Assembly (NCBI GenBank): GCA_029237815.1
Contig: JAQZBP010000004.1
Location: 1-64,000 of the forward strand
Length of the DNA: 64,000 nucleotides
Reading direction: 5' to 3'
Source of the DNA: Moraxellaceae bacterium
GTDB lineage: Bacteria > Pseudomonadota > Gammaproteobacteria > Pseudomonadales > Moraxellaceae
The notes below the pieces were generated by a model. It saw only the letters and a list, made by a program, of their open reading frames with translations. It did not search any database and was not told the DNA's origin. Shown here one piece after another: positions 36,714 to 46,865 of this stretch; positions within the stretch are counted from its first letter, which is position 1; every line of letters begins with the position of its first letter. The position numbers and the translations under genes were made by a program.

Positions 36714-39518
36714 TCAGGCGGGGGCTTGCGGGCTGCGCGCCTTCGCCCAGCGCAGCAGTGCCTCCTGCAGCTCGGTGAGTTCGATGGGCTTGGACAGATG
36801 CTCGTTCATGCCCGAGAGCCGGCTCTTCTCCCGGTGCTCGTCCAGGATGTGCGCGGTCAGTGCCAGGATGGGAATGGCCTGGCGCCCGGTCAGGCGCTCC
36901 CACTCGCGGATGGCCTGGGTGGCAGCATAGCCGTCCATGAAGGGCATGTCGCAGTCCATGAGCACCATGTCGTAGTCGTTGCGGCTCACTTCCTCCACGA
37001 CCTCGCGACCGTTGGCGACCACGGTGGTAGCGCTCACGCCGAGCTTGCCCAGCATGCCGCGGATCACCTTCTGGCTGAGGTGGTTGTCCTCGGCGATGAG
37101 CACGCGCAGGCGCTTCAGCAGCTCGTTGTCCTGGCGGTTCGGCACCGCCGACTCGGTGTGGATGCGCTTGATGTAGCCCAGCTCTTCGGCGATGGCGGTC
37201 TTGAGCTGGCGCTCTGTCACCGGCTTGGTCAGCACGCGGCGGATGCCGACATTGCGCGTCATGGTGTTGGACGGCGCGATGTTCACGCCGGTCAGCATGA
37301 TCACGATCACGTCATTGCGGATGATGGGGTCTTCCTTGATGCGCGCCGCGAGCTGCAGCCCGCTCATGCCCGGCATGTTGTGATCGACCAGGATGATGTC
37401 GAAGGGCTCGCCCAGGTTGGCGGCATTGCGCGCCACGGCGAGCGCCTCGGTACCGTTATCGACGGTGCGCACCTTCATGCCCCAGTGGCCGGCCTGTTCC
37501 TGGATCACGCGGTTGACGGTGTGGTTGTCGTCCACCACCAGCAGGCGCATGCCGCGCAGCCAGGGATCCTCGGCACTTTCCGCGATGCCGGCCTGCGCGG
37601 TCAGCGGCAGGTCGAACCAGAAGCGCGAACCTTCGCGTGGCTTGCTGTCGACGCCGATCTCGCCGCCCATGAGCTGTACCAGCTGCTTGCAGATGGACAG
37701 GCCGAGCCCGGTACCGGTCTGCAGGGGCGAGGCGTCCTTCTGCTGGTGTGGCTGGAAAATGCGCGAGATCTGGTCCGGCGCGATGCCGATGCCGGTGTCG
37801 CGTACCTCGACATGCAGGCCGAGCTTGCCCGGACGCAGGCTGATCTCGATTTCCCCGCTCTGCGTGTATTTGATGGCATTGCGCAGCAGGTTGCTGATGA
37901 CCTGGCGCAGGCGCGTGGGGTCGCCGACCACCTTGAGCGGCAGCGCCGGGTCGATGGTGGCGATGAGCTCCAGGCTCTTCTCTTCCGCGCTCACGCGGAA
38001 AAGCCCAAGGCAATCGTTGAGCAGGCTGCCGAGGTCAAAGGGCTCTTCCACGATGGAGAGCTTGCCAGCCTCCATCTTGGCATGGTCGAGGATGTCGTTG
38101 AGCACGCGCAGCAGCGAGTTGCTGGAGGCATGGATGGTGTTGGCGTACTCGCGCTGGTTGGGCGTGAGCGGCGTGTCCATCAGCAGCTCCGTCATGCCGA
38201 GGATGCCGCTCATGGGCGTGCGGATCTCGTGGCTCATCTGTGCAAGGAAGTTGTTCTTGGCGCGCGCTTCGGTCGCGCTGACCAGGGCCTGGTCGTGCTC
38301 GCGCAGCGACTCCTCGCGCATTACCTGCAGGCGGCTGGACAGGCCCAGCGCCAGCATGACCGCCTCGAAGCAGGTCGTGGCCATCACCAGCCAGCCGAAA
38401 TCGAAGGGCAGCGGCACGATGCCGTAGAGCTCCAGCACGGCCAGCAGCACGGCGCCAAGCATGAACACGCGCGCGGCCAGGTAGTGCCGCGCGGGCCGGT
38501 AGTCGCGCATCACCGCGGCCAGGGCGGCGGCGAGGATGGCCACGCTGGTCAGCAGGGCTGTGGCGAGCGCAACCTGCGCGGCGAGCTGCGCGGGGCCCAT
38601 GAGCACCGCCAGCATCACGGCGGCGAGGATGACGGCATAGCCCCGGGCGAGGTGGGACGCCAGCGGCGGCAAGCCCTGGCGGAGAAAGCTCGACATGAAG
38701 AAGAGCGCCGCGACCTGCGCGAGGAAGATGGCGGTCAGCTCGAACACGTTCTGCAGATGTGCCTGGCCCAGCCACTGCACGCCCAGTACGCCGCGCTCGG
38801 CCAGCAGGAAGCCGCTAAGCGCAAACAGGAGCAGCACGTAGTAGAGGGCGGAGCGGTCGCGATAGCTGCTGTGGAGCAGCATCAGGTTGTACAGGGCAAG
38901 ACCGAGAATGAGGCCGAGGCCGAGGCCGAAGACGATGCCGCTGCTGCTCTGGGCGGCGGCGGAGGCGGCCGGCGTGCCGAGGTAGATGCCGGTAGACAGG
39001 CCGAGATCGGTCTCGAGCCGCAGGTAGTAGGTGGTGGTGCGCTGCGGTGCCGCCTCGATCTCGAACCAGTAGCCGGCGGCGGGAATGTCACCCTGCACCT
39101 CCGCGGTACGGCTGCCAGCGACGCGCTGCGTGTAGCCGCCACCCGGCGCGGGCGCAAAGAGGCGGATCTCGCCGAGACTGGCGCTCGGCAGGCTCAGCAC
39201 CAGGAGCCGGCTGTCCGCGCCGGGATTGTCCACGGTCAGGCGCAGCCACCAGGCGGAGCGGGTGAAGCCCATGTGCAGCAGGTCGTTGGGCGAGGGCGTG
39301 AAGCGTTCCTGGAAGGCCGGGCTCAGGACCTCGTTGAGGCGGAGGTTGCGGTCCGTGTCCTCGAGATAGGACAGGTAGCGTCCCACCGGCTGGTGTCCGA
39401 AGCCGTCGTCGAGCGTGAGGACGGGCGCTGCGACGACACGGGCGGCGGTGAGGAGGCAAAGCACTGCCAGGAGCAGCGCGTGCGCCGCGATACGCCATAC
39501 CTGGCGAGACTTCTCCAT
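36714..39518 (-). CDS. 7TMR-DISM hybrid sensor histidine kinase with two receiver domains
   Basis: A 934-residue inner-membrane sensor kinase. Order: signal/TM near the start, a periplasmic 7TMR-DISMED2-like beta domain (about 40-180), seven TM helices (about 185-400), HisKA with phospho-His430 ([13 protein letters not shown]), then HATPase with N-box [10 protein letters not shown] and G-boxes DTGIGI and GTGLGLSI. Two REC domains follow with phospho-acceptors D712 (ILVDHNMPG) and D855 (VLMDCDMPF). There is no HPt, so a separate phosphotransfer protein or response regulator elsewhere is needed. The ATG at 39518 has GGGAGG six bases upstream; an upstream GTG lacks it. The gene is divergent from a CHASE2 cyclase, 210 bp apart; a functional link is possible but inferred. 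Confidence 0.93.
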   Translation of the reverse strand: MEKSRQVWRIAAHALLLAVLCLLTAARVVAAPVLTLDDGFGHQPVGRYLSYLEDTDRNLRLNEVLSPAFQERFTPSPNDLLHMGFTRSAWWLRLTVDNPGADSRLLVLSLPSASLGEIRLFAPAPGGGYTQRVAGSRTAEVQGDIPAAGYWFEIEAAPQRTTTYYLRLETDLGLSTGIYLGTPAASAAAQSSSGIVFGLGLGLILGLALYNLMLLHSSYRDRSALYYVLLLFALSGFLLAERGVLGVQWLGQAHLQNVFELTAIFLAQVAALFFMSSFLRQGLPPLASHLARGYAVILAAVMLAVLMGPAQLAAQVALATALLTSVAILAAALAAVMRDYRPARHYLAARVFMLGAVLLAVLELYGIVPLPFDFGWLVMATTCFEAVMLALGLSSRLQVMREESLREHDQALVSATEARAKNNFLAQMSHEIRTPMSGILGMTELLMDTPLTPNQREYANTIHASSNSLLRVLNDILDHAKMEAGKLSIVEEPFDLGSLLNDCLGLFRVSAEEKSLELIATIDPALPLKVVGDPTRLRQVISNLLRNAIKYTQSGEIEISLRPGKLGLHVEVRDTGIGIAPDQISRIFQPHQQKDASPLQTGTGLGLSICKQLVQLMGGEIGVDSKPREGSRFWFDLPLTAQAGIAESAEDPWLRGMRLLVVDDNHTVNRVIQEQAGHWGMKVRTVDNGTEALAVARNAANLGEPFDIILVDHNMPGMSGLQLAARIKEDPIIRNDVIVIMLTGVNIAPSNTMTRNVGIRRVLTKPVTERQLKTAIAEELGYIKRIHTESAVPNRQDNELLKRLRVLIAEDNHLSQKVIRGMLGKLGVSATTVVANGREVVEEVSRNDYDMVLMDCDMPFMDGYAATQAIREWERLTGRQAIPILALTAHILDEHREKSRLSGMNEHLSKPIELTELQEALLRWAKARSPQAPA

Positions 39519-39728
39519 TTCCACCCTCCCTGACTTCTATAGGGGAATTTAAGCGAAGCCTGCATTCAAAGGCCAGTTAAGGCAGACCGGTAACGCGGCA
39601 TTTCGGCCCGGGAAATCGCATTTCGTCCCTTCACGGCAGCCGGGCGGCTCCCTAAGCTAGGGTCGGGGCCGTTGCACAAGAAAAAAATACATTTCGGAAC
39701 AGGGCCGTTTGGCCATCAGGGGGCGACA

Positions 39729-41978
39729 ATGGGCGACAGGATCCGCGACACGCTGAAGAGCGTGCCCGTATGGGTGGGACTGGGCATTGTCATGGCCGTG
39801 CTGGCCCTGCAAGTGCTCAGCCTGAACGAGGACAGCCGCCTCAGCCGGCAGGTGGCGCAGCCGCTCACCCGTCTCGATTCCCTGATCTACGACTGGCGTT
39901 TCCAGTGGCTGACGCCGCGGCGACCCGACGGTGCGGTGCCCGTCGTCATCGTCGACATCGATGAGCAGAGCCTGAAACGCGAAGGGCGCTGGCCCTGGGG
40001 CCGCGACAAGGTCGCGACCCTCGTCGGCGCGCTGGAGCGTCAGGGCGTGCAGCTGATCGGCTTCGACGTGGTCTTTTCCGAGCCGGAGAAGAACCCGGCC
40101 GACGCGCTGCTCGCGCCCGGCGTACTCTCCGAGGCTGTGCGTGCAGAGCTGCAGCAGCAGCGCGACCGCTTCGACAGCGACGCCCGCCTTGCCGAGGTCG
40201 TGCCCGCGCACACCGTGCTGGGCTATTTCTTCCACACCGACGGCGTGAAGAGCGGCAAGCTGCCCGAACCGCTGCTCGACCTGGCGGAGGACGAGGCGCG
40301 CGGCTGGCGCGTGCTGGCCCTGCGCGATTACACCAGCAACATTCCGATGCTCATGGATCGCGCGCTTGCCGGCGGCTTCGTCACCACGCTGCCCGACCGC
40401 GACGGGGTGATCCGCCGCTCGCCGCTCGTGCTGATGCACGACAACGCCGTGTACTCGTCGCTTTCCCTGGAGCTCGCGCGCCTCTACCTGAAGGCGCCCT
40501 TCGTCGAGGTGCGCCCGGTGCGCTGCCGCGGCGAGCAGACCTGCGTCGAGAGCATCCGCATCGGCGACCGTACCGTCCGCACCGACGAGCACGGCATGGC
40601 GCTGGTGCCCTACAAGGGCCGGCGCGAGAGCTTCACCTACGTGTCGGCCACCAAGGTGCTGCGCGACGAGATTCCCGCGGGCATGCTGAAGGACGCCATC
40701 GTCATCGTCGGTACCTCCGCGCTCGGTCTTGCCGACCTGCGCATCACGCCGCTGGAAACGCAGTTTCCCGGCGTGGAAGTGCATGCCAACCTGCTCGACG
40801 CCATGCTGCAGAGCACGGCCGGCACGGACTACTTTCCTTATCGCCCCGACTGGGAGCCGGGCGCCACCTTCGTGCTCCTGCTGCTGAGCGGCTTGCTGCT
40901 CGCCGTGCTGCTGCCGCGCCTGGAGCCCGGCACCATGCTGGTGGTGGTGCTGGCCTGGTTCCTGGCGCTCTTCCTCGGCAACTTCATGCTGTGGAAGCTG
41001 GCGCGCTTCGATTTGCCGCTGGCGGCCATCCTGCTCATGGCCTTCCTCGTCGCCTCGTTCAACATCTTCTTCGGCTTCCTGCGCGCCAACAACCAGCGGC
41101 GCGAGATCAAGGCCATGTTCGGGCAGTACGTGCCGCCGGCGCATGTCGAGCACATGCTGGCGAATCCGGACGCGGTGACGCTGGAGGGCGAGTCCCGCGA
41201 AATGACGGTGCTGTTTTCCGACGTGCGCAACTTCACCACGCTCTCGGAGGGCCTGTCCGCACAAGCGCTGAAGCAGCTCCTCAATCGCTATTTCACGCCC
41301 ATCACGCAGATCATCTTCGATCACAACGGCACCATCGACAAATACGTGGGCGACATGGTGATGGCGTTCTGGAATGCGCCGCTCGACGATCCGCGGCACG
41401 CCGCCAACGCGATTGCCGCCGCGCTCGCCATGCAGCAGAAGGTGGAGGAGCTGAAGGCGGAGTTCGCGGCGGCGGGGCTGCCGGAAATCAACATCGGTGT
41501 CGGCATCAACACCGGCCTCATGAACGTCGGCGACATGGGTTCGGAATTCCGTCGCGCCTACACGGTGCTCGGCGATGCCGTGAACCTGGCCTCGCGCCTG
41601 GAAAGCATCACCAAGTTCTACGGGGTGAGGGTGCTGGTGGGCGAGGCCACGCAGGCGCAGGTGCCGGATTATCTTTACCGCTGCGTGGATCGGCTGGTCG
41701 TGAAGGGCAAGCACGAGCCCATCACCGTGTACGAGCCGGTGTGCCTGCTGGCGGAGGCGAGCGAGTCGCGTCGCGCCCGCGTGGAGAAGTACAACGATGC
41801 CGTGGGCTATTACTTTGCGCGCCAGTGGGACGCCGCCGATGCGCTGCTGCGCGAGCTGGCTGCCCAGGATCCGGAGCGGCGCCTCTACCGCGTATTCATC
41901 GAGCGTATCGACGAACTCCGCCAGCACCCCGAGCTCACCATGAGCTGGTCGGGCGTCTACGAGCACACGAGCAAGTAA
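39729..41978 (+). CDS. CHASE2-domain class III nucleotide cyclase (second copy)
   Basis: A 749-residue receptor cyclase of the same build as that at 12930-15161: one TM helix, a CHASE2 periplasmic sensor (LDSLIYDWRFQWLTPRR onward), three TM helices near 380-450 and a cyclase domain. Catalytic residues are present: D498 in LFSDVRNF, D542 in DKYVGDMVMAF, and GDAVNLASRLE. It differs from the first copy in its sensor, so it probably reads another signal; two extra cysteines (RCRGEQTCVES) sit in the sensor. The ATG at 39729 has a G-rich ribosome site; a TTG at 39672 in frame is rejected. No FecR gene accompanies this copy. Confidence 0.92.
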   Translation: MGDRIRDTLKSVPVWVGLGIVMAVLALQVLSLNEDSRLSRQVAQPLTRLDSLIYDWRFQWLTPRRPDGAVPVVIVDIDEQSLKREGRWPWGRDKVATLVGALERQGVQLIGFDVVFSEPEKNPADALLAPGVLSEAVRAELQQQRDRFDSDARLAEVVPAHTVLGYFFHTDGVKSGKLPEPLLDLAEDEARGWRVLALRDYTSNIPMLMDRALAGGFVTTLPDRDGVIRRSPLVLMHDNAVYSSLSLELARLYLKAPFVEVRPVRCRGEQTCVESIRIGDRTVRTDEHGMALVPYKGRRESFTYVSATKVLRDEIPAGMLKDAIVIVGTSALGLADLRITPLETQFPGVEVHANLLDAMLQSTAGTDYFPYRPDWEPGATFVLLLLSGLLLAVLLPRLEPGTMLVVVLAWFLALFLGNFMLWKLARFDLPLAAILLMAFLVASFNIFFGFLRANNQRREIKAMFGQYVPPAHVEHMLANPDAVTLEGESREMTVLFSDVRNFTTLSEGLSAQALKQLLNRYFTPITQIIFDHNGTIDKYVGDMVMAFWNAPLDDPRHAANAIAAALAMQQKVEELKAEFAAAGLPEINIGVGINTGLMNVGDMGSEFRRAYTVLGDAVNLASRLESITKFYGVRVLVGEATQAQVPDYLYRCVDRLVVKGKHEPITVYEPVCLLAEASESRRARVEKYNDAVGYYFARQWDAADALLRELAAQDPERRLYRVFIERIDELRQHPELTMSWSGVYEHTSK

Positions 41979-42050
41979 GGGCCGCCACCGGCGCTGGCAT
42001 TCCTGCCGGGGCGGTGCCGCCGGCGGGGCAGTGACTCCGCGGCGTCTGTC

Positions 42051-43103
42051 TCAGGCCTCCGGCGGGGCGCCGGGTCCTGCCGGGGCAAGCGCATCGCCGT
42101 CGTCCGGTGCTGACGACGGATGCAGCCGCTGCAGCCGCTGCTGGCGGATCGCCTTGGGTGTTTCCCCTTTCCACTCGCGAAAAGCGCGCGTGAAGGACGC
42201 CTGGTCGCTATAGCCGACGAATCCCGCAATGCGCTCGATGCTCAGGCTGGTCGTGGTCAGGTAGCGCATGGCCACTGACATGCGCACGTCGAGCCGCGTC
42301 GTGTTGAAGCTGATGCCGCAGTCGGCGAGGCGGCGCCGCAGCGTGCGCACGCTCATGCCCATCGACGAGGCGATGTTCTCCGCGCTGTCGCGGCCGTTCA
42401 GATGGCTGAGCAGGTGGTTGCGCAGGCGCACCACGAAGCCGGTGTCCTCGAAGGGGTCCTGCTGCGCCGTTTCCAGCTGTGCCTGCGCCGTATCCGGGTC
42501 GCCGCTACGCGCCACGGCCGACGCGTAAAAACGGATTTCGTTGCAGTCGTGGTCGCTGTTGAGCTCACACTTCAGCAGCGCGCGGGCCGCGCCGGGATCG
42601 TCGAACAGGTCATGCCGGCAGTGGATGACGATATTGCGCGCCACCGGGCTGCACAGCGAGTGCAGGCTGCCGATGAAGGTCTGTACCAGGAAGCCCTCGA
42701 TTTCACCGCTGATCCGGCAGGCCAGCCGGATGCCGAAGTAGCCCCGACCATCCCCCATTTCGATCGACATCAGCGGAAAGCGGACGCGCAGGTAGGCCAC
42801 AATGGACTCCATGAGCGCACGGAACTCGCCCTGCCACATGTAGACGTGGCCCATCAGGCCGTGCGTGATCAGGTCGAGGCTCTGACCGAAGCGCAGGGCG
42901 GGCAGGGGATGGGACGATAGTCCCGAGTAGCAGCGGAAGAGGGCGGTCGCCTGGCGCGGCGTCAGCATGCTGTTCGGACGCGACATGAGCTTCGGATTGA
43001 TGCCCGCCTCGCGTAACAGCGTGTCAGTGTTGAGCTTTTCCTCGTTCATCAGCTCCACCAGGCGGTGGGCATAGACGATCGGGAGAATGGGGATATCATC
43101 CAT
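42051..43103 (-). CDS. AraC-family transcriptional regulator, OruR-like
   Basis: A 350-residue regulator. The N-terminal two thirds is the arabinose-binding-like/Arabinose_bd domain of the OruR group (LTPRQATALFRCYSGLS, LRFGQSLDLITHGLMGHV). The C-terminal AraC HTH pair lies at about 235-325 (ENIASSMGMSVRTLRRRLADCGISF and SIERIAGFVGYSDQASFTRAFREW, shown in part as GYSDQASFTRAFREWKGETP). The last 20 residues are Pro/Ala-rich. It is divergent from the GNAT-GH3-RND operon (199-bp gap) and is the obvious candidate to control it. In that gap GGCGTGAC occurs twice (43147-43154, 43235-43242), the second over the predicted -35. Confidence 0.9.
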   Translation of the reverse strand: MDDIPILPIVYAHRLVELMNEEKLNTDTLLREAGINPKLMSRPNSMLTPRQATALFRCYSGLSSHPLPALRFGQSLDLITHGLMGHVYMWQGEFRALMESIVAYLRVRFPLMSIEMGDGRGYFGIRLACRISGEIEGFLVQTFIGSLHSLCSPVARNIVIHCRHDLFDDPGAARALLKCELNSDHDCNEIRFYASAVARSGDPDTAQAQLETAQQDPFEDTGFVVRLRNHLLSHLNGRDSAENIASSMGMSVRTLRRRLADCGISFNTTRLDVRMSVAMRYLTTTSLSIERIAGFVGYSDQASFTRAFREWKGETPKAIRQQRLQRLHPSSAPDDGDALAPAGPGAPPEA

Positions 43104-43237
43104 TCGGGGGTGGTTTTCTTGTTATTTGCCGCGAATCTACCCACATGGCGTGACGAATGGAATATGGGGCGGATGAGCGACGTTGACGCGCTCATGCCGA
43201 ATGGCCGGTTTTGCAAAGAATCTGACCGGCCCGGGGC

Positions 43238-43267
43238 GTGACACCCGCATACCCCGGTTCGAATAAT
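43238..43267 (+). promoter_or_regulatory. Candidate promoter of the GNAT-GH3-RND operon
   Basis: GTGACA (43238-43243), an 18-bp spacer and AATAAT (43262-43267), 35 bp before the first ATG. The -35 overlaps the second GGCGTGAC repeat, a possible site for the divergent AraC regulator. Confidence 0.4.
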
Positions 43268-43302
43268 GCGCAACCCCCAAAAACAATAAAACGGGTAGCG
43301 CC

Positions 43303-44109
43303 ATGAGCGAAAACAACAAAGGCGGCGTGCTGAAGGCCGCGTACTCCCGCGTCGAGAAAATCGACGTCCACGTCATCCGCCAGATGTACAAGGTCTTCTC
43401 GCAGTACTACGAGAACACGAGCTGGGAGGTCTTCCTCCAAGACCTCAGCAAGAAAACCGGTGCCTTCATCCTGCGCAACCCCGCCGGGCGCGTGGTCGGC
43501 TTCTCCACCGTCATGACCTGCAAGGTCAAGGTGGCCGGACGCGCCGTCAACGGCGTGTTCAGTGGCGACACCATCATCGAGCGCGAGTACTGGGGTTCCC
43601 GGGCCCTGCAGCTCGAGTTCTTCAAGTTCCTGATCGCGGAGAAGGTGCGCCACCCGCTGGAGCCGATCTACTGGTTCCTGATCTCCAAGGGCTTCAAGAC
43701 CTACCTGCTGCTGGCCAACAACTTCTTCACGTACTTCCCGCACCACGAAGGGCAGGACAGCTACCTCGGCGACATCGTCGACGCCTACTGCGAGCAGATG
43801 TTCCCGGCCTATTACAACCGCGAGCGCCGCATCCTGGATTTCGGGCACGACTATTCGCCGCTGCGCGGCGACGTCGCCGACATCACCGATCGCATGCGCG
43901 CCGACAATCCCAAGATCCGCTTCTTCGAGGACCGCAATCCGGAATGGCGGCGCGGCACCGAGATGCCCTGCTGCGGCGAGATCCGCTGGAAGGACCTGCT
44001 CAAGTTCACGCTGCGCTACGCCACCAAGCCCGTCAGCCAGGGCCGCCTGGATGCCCAGGGCAACAAGATCGCCGCCAGCATCGTGAAGCTGCGCTCGGTC
44101 GGCAGCTGA
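43303..44109 (+). CDS. GNAT-like protein of unknown function, first gene of the GH3 operon
   Basis: A 268-residue soluble protein. Residues about 60-120 carry a pattern like the acetyl-CoA-binding core of GNAT acyltransferases (GRVVGFSTVMTC, then VFSGDTIIEREYWGSRALQLEF). The motif A glycines are degenerate, so this is a weak assignment. The second half has conserved-looking aromatic and charged stretches (NNFFTYFPHHEGQ, YCEQMFPAYYNRERRILDF) and a Cys pair (EMPCCGEIRW). No signal peptide or TM helix is seen. Seven bases separate it from the GH3 gene, so the two are co-transcribed. I would call it an acyltransferase candidate only from context and fold hint. Confidence 0.65.
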   Translation: MSENNKGGVLKAAYSRVEKIDVHVIRQMYKVFSQYYENTSWEVFLQDLSKKTGAFILRNPAGRVVGFSTVMTCKVKVAGRAVNGVFSGDTIIEREYWGSRALQLEFFKFLIAEKVRHPLEPIYWFLISKGFKTYLLLANNFFTYFPHHEGQDSYLGDIVDAYCEQMFPAYYNRERRILDFGHDYSPLRGDVADITDRMRADNPKIRFFEDRNPEWRRGTEMPCCGEIRWKDLLKFTLRYATKPVSQGRLDAQGNKIAASIVKLRSVGS

Positions 44110-44116
44110 GGACGGC

Positions 44117-45757
44117 ATGCTCAACCGGCTCACCCATCAGGCCTTGCGCCTGGCTTGCTGGAGCGGTAACCGCCGCTTCCAGGGCCAGTCCCATGAGCTC
44201 GAGCGCGTGCAGCGCGAGAAGCTGCAGAAGCTGCTGCGGCAGGTTCCCGTGCAGGGCCGCCCCGCGATCGCGAGCTGGGAGGAGTTCCGCGAGCAGTTGC
44301 CGCTCACGCGCTACAGCGACTGGCGCGAGCGCATCGAGGCGCAGCGTCAGGGCGGCGACCGCCTGAGCCTGAGCCCGCTGGTGCGCTACCAGCCCACCAG
44401 CGGCTCTTCGGAAAAACTGAAGCTCATTCCCTACACACGCGACTTCCTGGCGGAGCTCGACTCCGCCATCGCGCCCTGGGTCGGCAGCCTGTACCGCCAG
44501 CACCATGGCCTGCGCAGTGGTGTGCACTACTGGTCGGTGTCGTGGCTGCCGGAGAGCCAGCGCCACCTGCTCGACGGTAATTTCAACGACGACAGCGAGT
44601 TGCTGGGCGGTGCCAAGCGATTCCTGGCGGCGCATTCGCAGGCGGTGCCGGCGGGGGTGGCCCTCGCTGGCGGCGCGGAGGATGCCATGTTCGCTACGCT
44701 CGCCTATCTCGTGGCGCGTGACGACGTGCGCATGCTCTCGGTGTGGAGCCCGACCTTTGCGCTGCAGATGCTTGACGCGCTGCAGGGCTGGGGCGATGAA
44801 CTCGTGCGGGTGCTGAACTCGGGCGACTGGGGCCAGCGCCGTAGCTCGCTGAGCAACCTCGCCGCGCCCCATGCGCCGGCCCGTGCCGGCGTGCTGGCGG
44901 CGGCGCTCAGGGCGCCGGCGGCAGAGCTAGGCCTGCGCCTGTGGCCCGGCCTCGCGCTCGTGTCCGCCTGGGACACCGCCGACGCCGCGCCCTGGGCCGC
45001 CCAGCTGCGCCTGCGTTTTCCCCAGGCGGCCTTCGAGGGCAAGGGCCTGTGGGCCACCGAAGGCGTCGTCACCATTCCCTGGGAGGGCCGCTACCCGCTG
45101 GCCTACCAGAGCCATGTCTACGAATTCGAACGCATCTCCGACGGCACCGTGCTGGCGCCCTGGGAGCTGCGCGAGGGCGATGAAGTCAGCCCCATCCTCA
45201 GCACCGGAAACGGCCTGCTGCGCTATCGCATGGACGACCACCTGGCCGTCACCGGCTTCATGGGCAGCGTGCCCTGCTTCCAGTTCCAGGGCCGCCGTTT
45301 CGGGGTCGACCTCGTCGGCGAGAAGATGTCGCCGGAGGCTGCCCGCCAGGTGCTGGCCGACACCGCGCTCGCCTTCGACCTCGAGCCGGTCAGCCTGATC
45401 GCGGTGGACGCCGCCGGCGCCGGGCGCTCACGCTATCTCGCCCTGTTCGGTCGTGGCCTGTCGGAGGCGGCGGTGCTGCCTGCTCCGGACAGGATCGCCG
45501 CGGCGGTGGAGGCGGGCCTGCGCCGCCACTTCCACTACGAGCTCGCCCGCGACCTCAAGCAGCTCGAGCCCGCCTGTGCGCTGATCGTCGAGGATGGCTG
45601 GGCCACCTACCAGCGGCTCGCCGTGGGCGGCGGCATGATCGCCGGCAACATCAAGCCCGAGCCGGTGCGCCGCGTGCCGCTGCCGGTGCTGATGCGCGAA
45701 CTTCCCGAGGCCGTGCCCACCCTGCAGGGTGCCGTCACCGCGCCCGAGCGGAGCTGA
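44117..45757 (+). CDS. GH3-family acyl-adenylating amide synthetase
   Basis: A 546-residue enzyme of the GH3 group. Plant GH3s activate a carboxylic acid (auxin, jasmonate) with ATP and join it to an amino acid; bacterial members are poorly known. The three ATP-binding motifs can be aligned: TSGSSEK (94-100), the LWATEG block (W312) and the YRMDD block (Y370-D374) with FGVDLVGEKMSP after it, so adenylation should work. No membrane segment is seen. It lies between two GNAT-like genes and upstream of an RND export pair, which suggests that it makes an acyl-amino acid or similar conjugate for export. Substrate is unknown. Confidence 0.82.
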   Translation: MLNRLTHQALRLACWSGNRRFQGQSHELERVQREKLQKLLRQVPVQGRPAIASWEEFREQLPLTRYSDWRERIEAQRQGGDRLSLSPLVRYQPTSGSSEKLKLIPYTRDFLAELDSAIAPWVGSLYRQHHGLRSGVHYWSVSWLPESQRHLLDGNFNDDSELLGGAKRFLAAHSQAVPAGVALAGGAEDAMFATLAYLVARDDVRMLSVWSPTFALQMLDALQGWGDELVRVLNSGDWGQRRSSLSNLAAPHAPARAGVLAAALRAPAAELGLRLWPGLALVSAWDTADAAPWAAQLRLRFPQAAFEGKGLWATEGVVTIPWEGRYPLAYQSHVYEFERISDGTVLAPWELREGDEVSPILSTGNGLLRYRMDDHLAVTGFMGSVPCFQFQGRRFGVDLVGEKMSPEAARQVLADTALAFDLEPVSLIAVDAAGAGRSRYLALFGRGLSEAAVLPAPDRIAAAVEAGLRRHFHYELARDLKQLEPACALIVEDGWATYQRLAVGGGMIAGNIKPEPVRRVPLPVLMRELPEAVPTLQGAVTAPERS

Positions 45758-45761
45758 CGCC

Positions 45762-46865
45762 ATGAGCGCCTACGCCTTGCGGACTGCGCTGCCCACCGAT
45801 GATGCCGGCATCCTCCGCCTCGTCGGCGCGCCGCAACCCTCGACCGGCCTCACGCTTGGTTTCGAGCGCGCGCCCAGCTATTTCCTCTCCGCCGCGGTCT
45901 CGCACGAAAGCCCCGACGTGGTGGTGGCGACGCTGCGCGATGGCAGCGACAGCGTTGTGGCCGTGGTGAACATGGGCACGCGCCAGGTGTTCGTGAATGG
46001 CGAAATGCAGGCGGTGGTCTACGGCAGCGACATGCGCATCGACCCCGCCCACCAGGGCGGACGCCTGCTCGTCTATTTCAACCGTCCGGTGAAGGAGCGG
46101 CTCGGCGATACGCGCTGGTTCCAGACGGTGATCCTCAAGGAAAACGCGCGCTCCCGCGCCACGTTCGACCAGGGCGGGCGCGCCGGCATTCCCATCTATT
46201 TTCCGCAGCAGAGCGTGGTCACCTACACGCTCACCGGCTTGTCGCCGGCGCGGGCGCAGGAATCTCTCGCGGTGCGCCAGGCGACGGCCGCCGACGTGCC
46301 GGCCATGAATGCCTTCGTCCGTGCCATGGCGGCGCACTACCAGTTTCTGCCGGCCTACGACTTCCAGGGCGTGGAGCGCGGCGATCCCTACTACCGCGGC
46401 CTGCGCCTGGAGGATTTCCTGCTGGTCGAGCGCGACGGTGCGCTCTGTGCGCTCGGCGGCCTTTGGCGGCAAAAGGAGTTCAAGCAGACGCGCGTTCTCG
46501 GCTATCAGCCCGCGCTGGCGTGGCTGCGGCCTTTCTACAACCTGTGGACGCGCTGGCGCGGAGGCCTGCGGCTGCCGGCACCGGGCGGCACGCTCGACTA
46601 CCTGATGACGCATTCCGTGCTGTCCGCGCCGGCCGACAACGACGCCTTCGCCGCGCTGATGACCGCCCTCTGGCAGCGCCTGAGCGCGACCGGCGGGCAG
46701 GCGCTCTGCCTGAGCCTCGCCGACAACGATCCCCGCCGCGCGGTGCTGCGCCGCTTCCGGCACCACGCCATCACCGGCACCCATTATCTGGCGACGTACA
46801 ACCCGGCCTGCCTGCCGGCCCTGGATGCGTCGCGCATCGCCTATTTCGAATGCGGGAGGTTGTAA
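45762..46865 (+). CDS. GNAT-family N-acetyltransferase-like protein
   Basis: A 367-residue protein with a tandem GNAT look. The first half has LRTALPTDDAGILRLV at the start and motif A-like VVYGSDMRIDPAHQGGRLL. The second half opens with the GNAT-typical LAVRQATAADVPAMNAFVR. The middle binds nothing I can name. GGAG lies eight bases before the ATG, four bases after the GH3 stop. Its own stop overlaps the next start (TAATG). Context makes it a tailoring acyltransferase of the GH3 product; the substrate is not readable. Confidence 0.75.
   Translation: MSAYALRTALPTDDAGILRLVGAPQPSTGLTLGFERAPSYFLSAAVSHESPDVVVATLRDGSDSVVAVVNMGTRQVFVNGEMQAVVYGSDMRIDPAHQGGRLLVYFNRPVKERLGDTRWFQTVILKENARSRATFDQGGRAGIPIYFPQQSVVTYTLTGLSPARAQESLAVRQATAADVPAMNAFVRAMAAHYQFLPAYDFQGVERGDPYYRGLRLEDFLLVERDGALCALGGLWRQKEFKQTRVLGYQPALAWLRPFYNLWTRWRGGLRLPAPGGTLDYLMTHSVLSAPADNDAFAALMTALWQRLSATGGQALCLSLADNDPRRAVLRRFRHHAITGTHYLATYNPACLPALDASRIAYFECGRL

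Noticed and set aside
39672..39728. Upstream TTG start for the second CHASE2 cyclase
   Set aside because: The added 19 residues are Lys-rich and uncharacteristic; ATG 39729 has a good ribosome site and the membrane anchor begins right after it.
41979..42050. GC-rich hairpin between the second cyclase and the AraC gene as a terminator
   Set aside because: CTGCC / GGCAG stem (42003-42031) has no T run on either strand.
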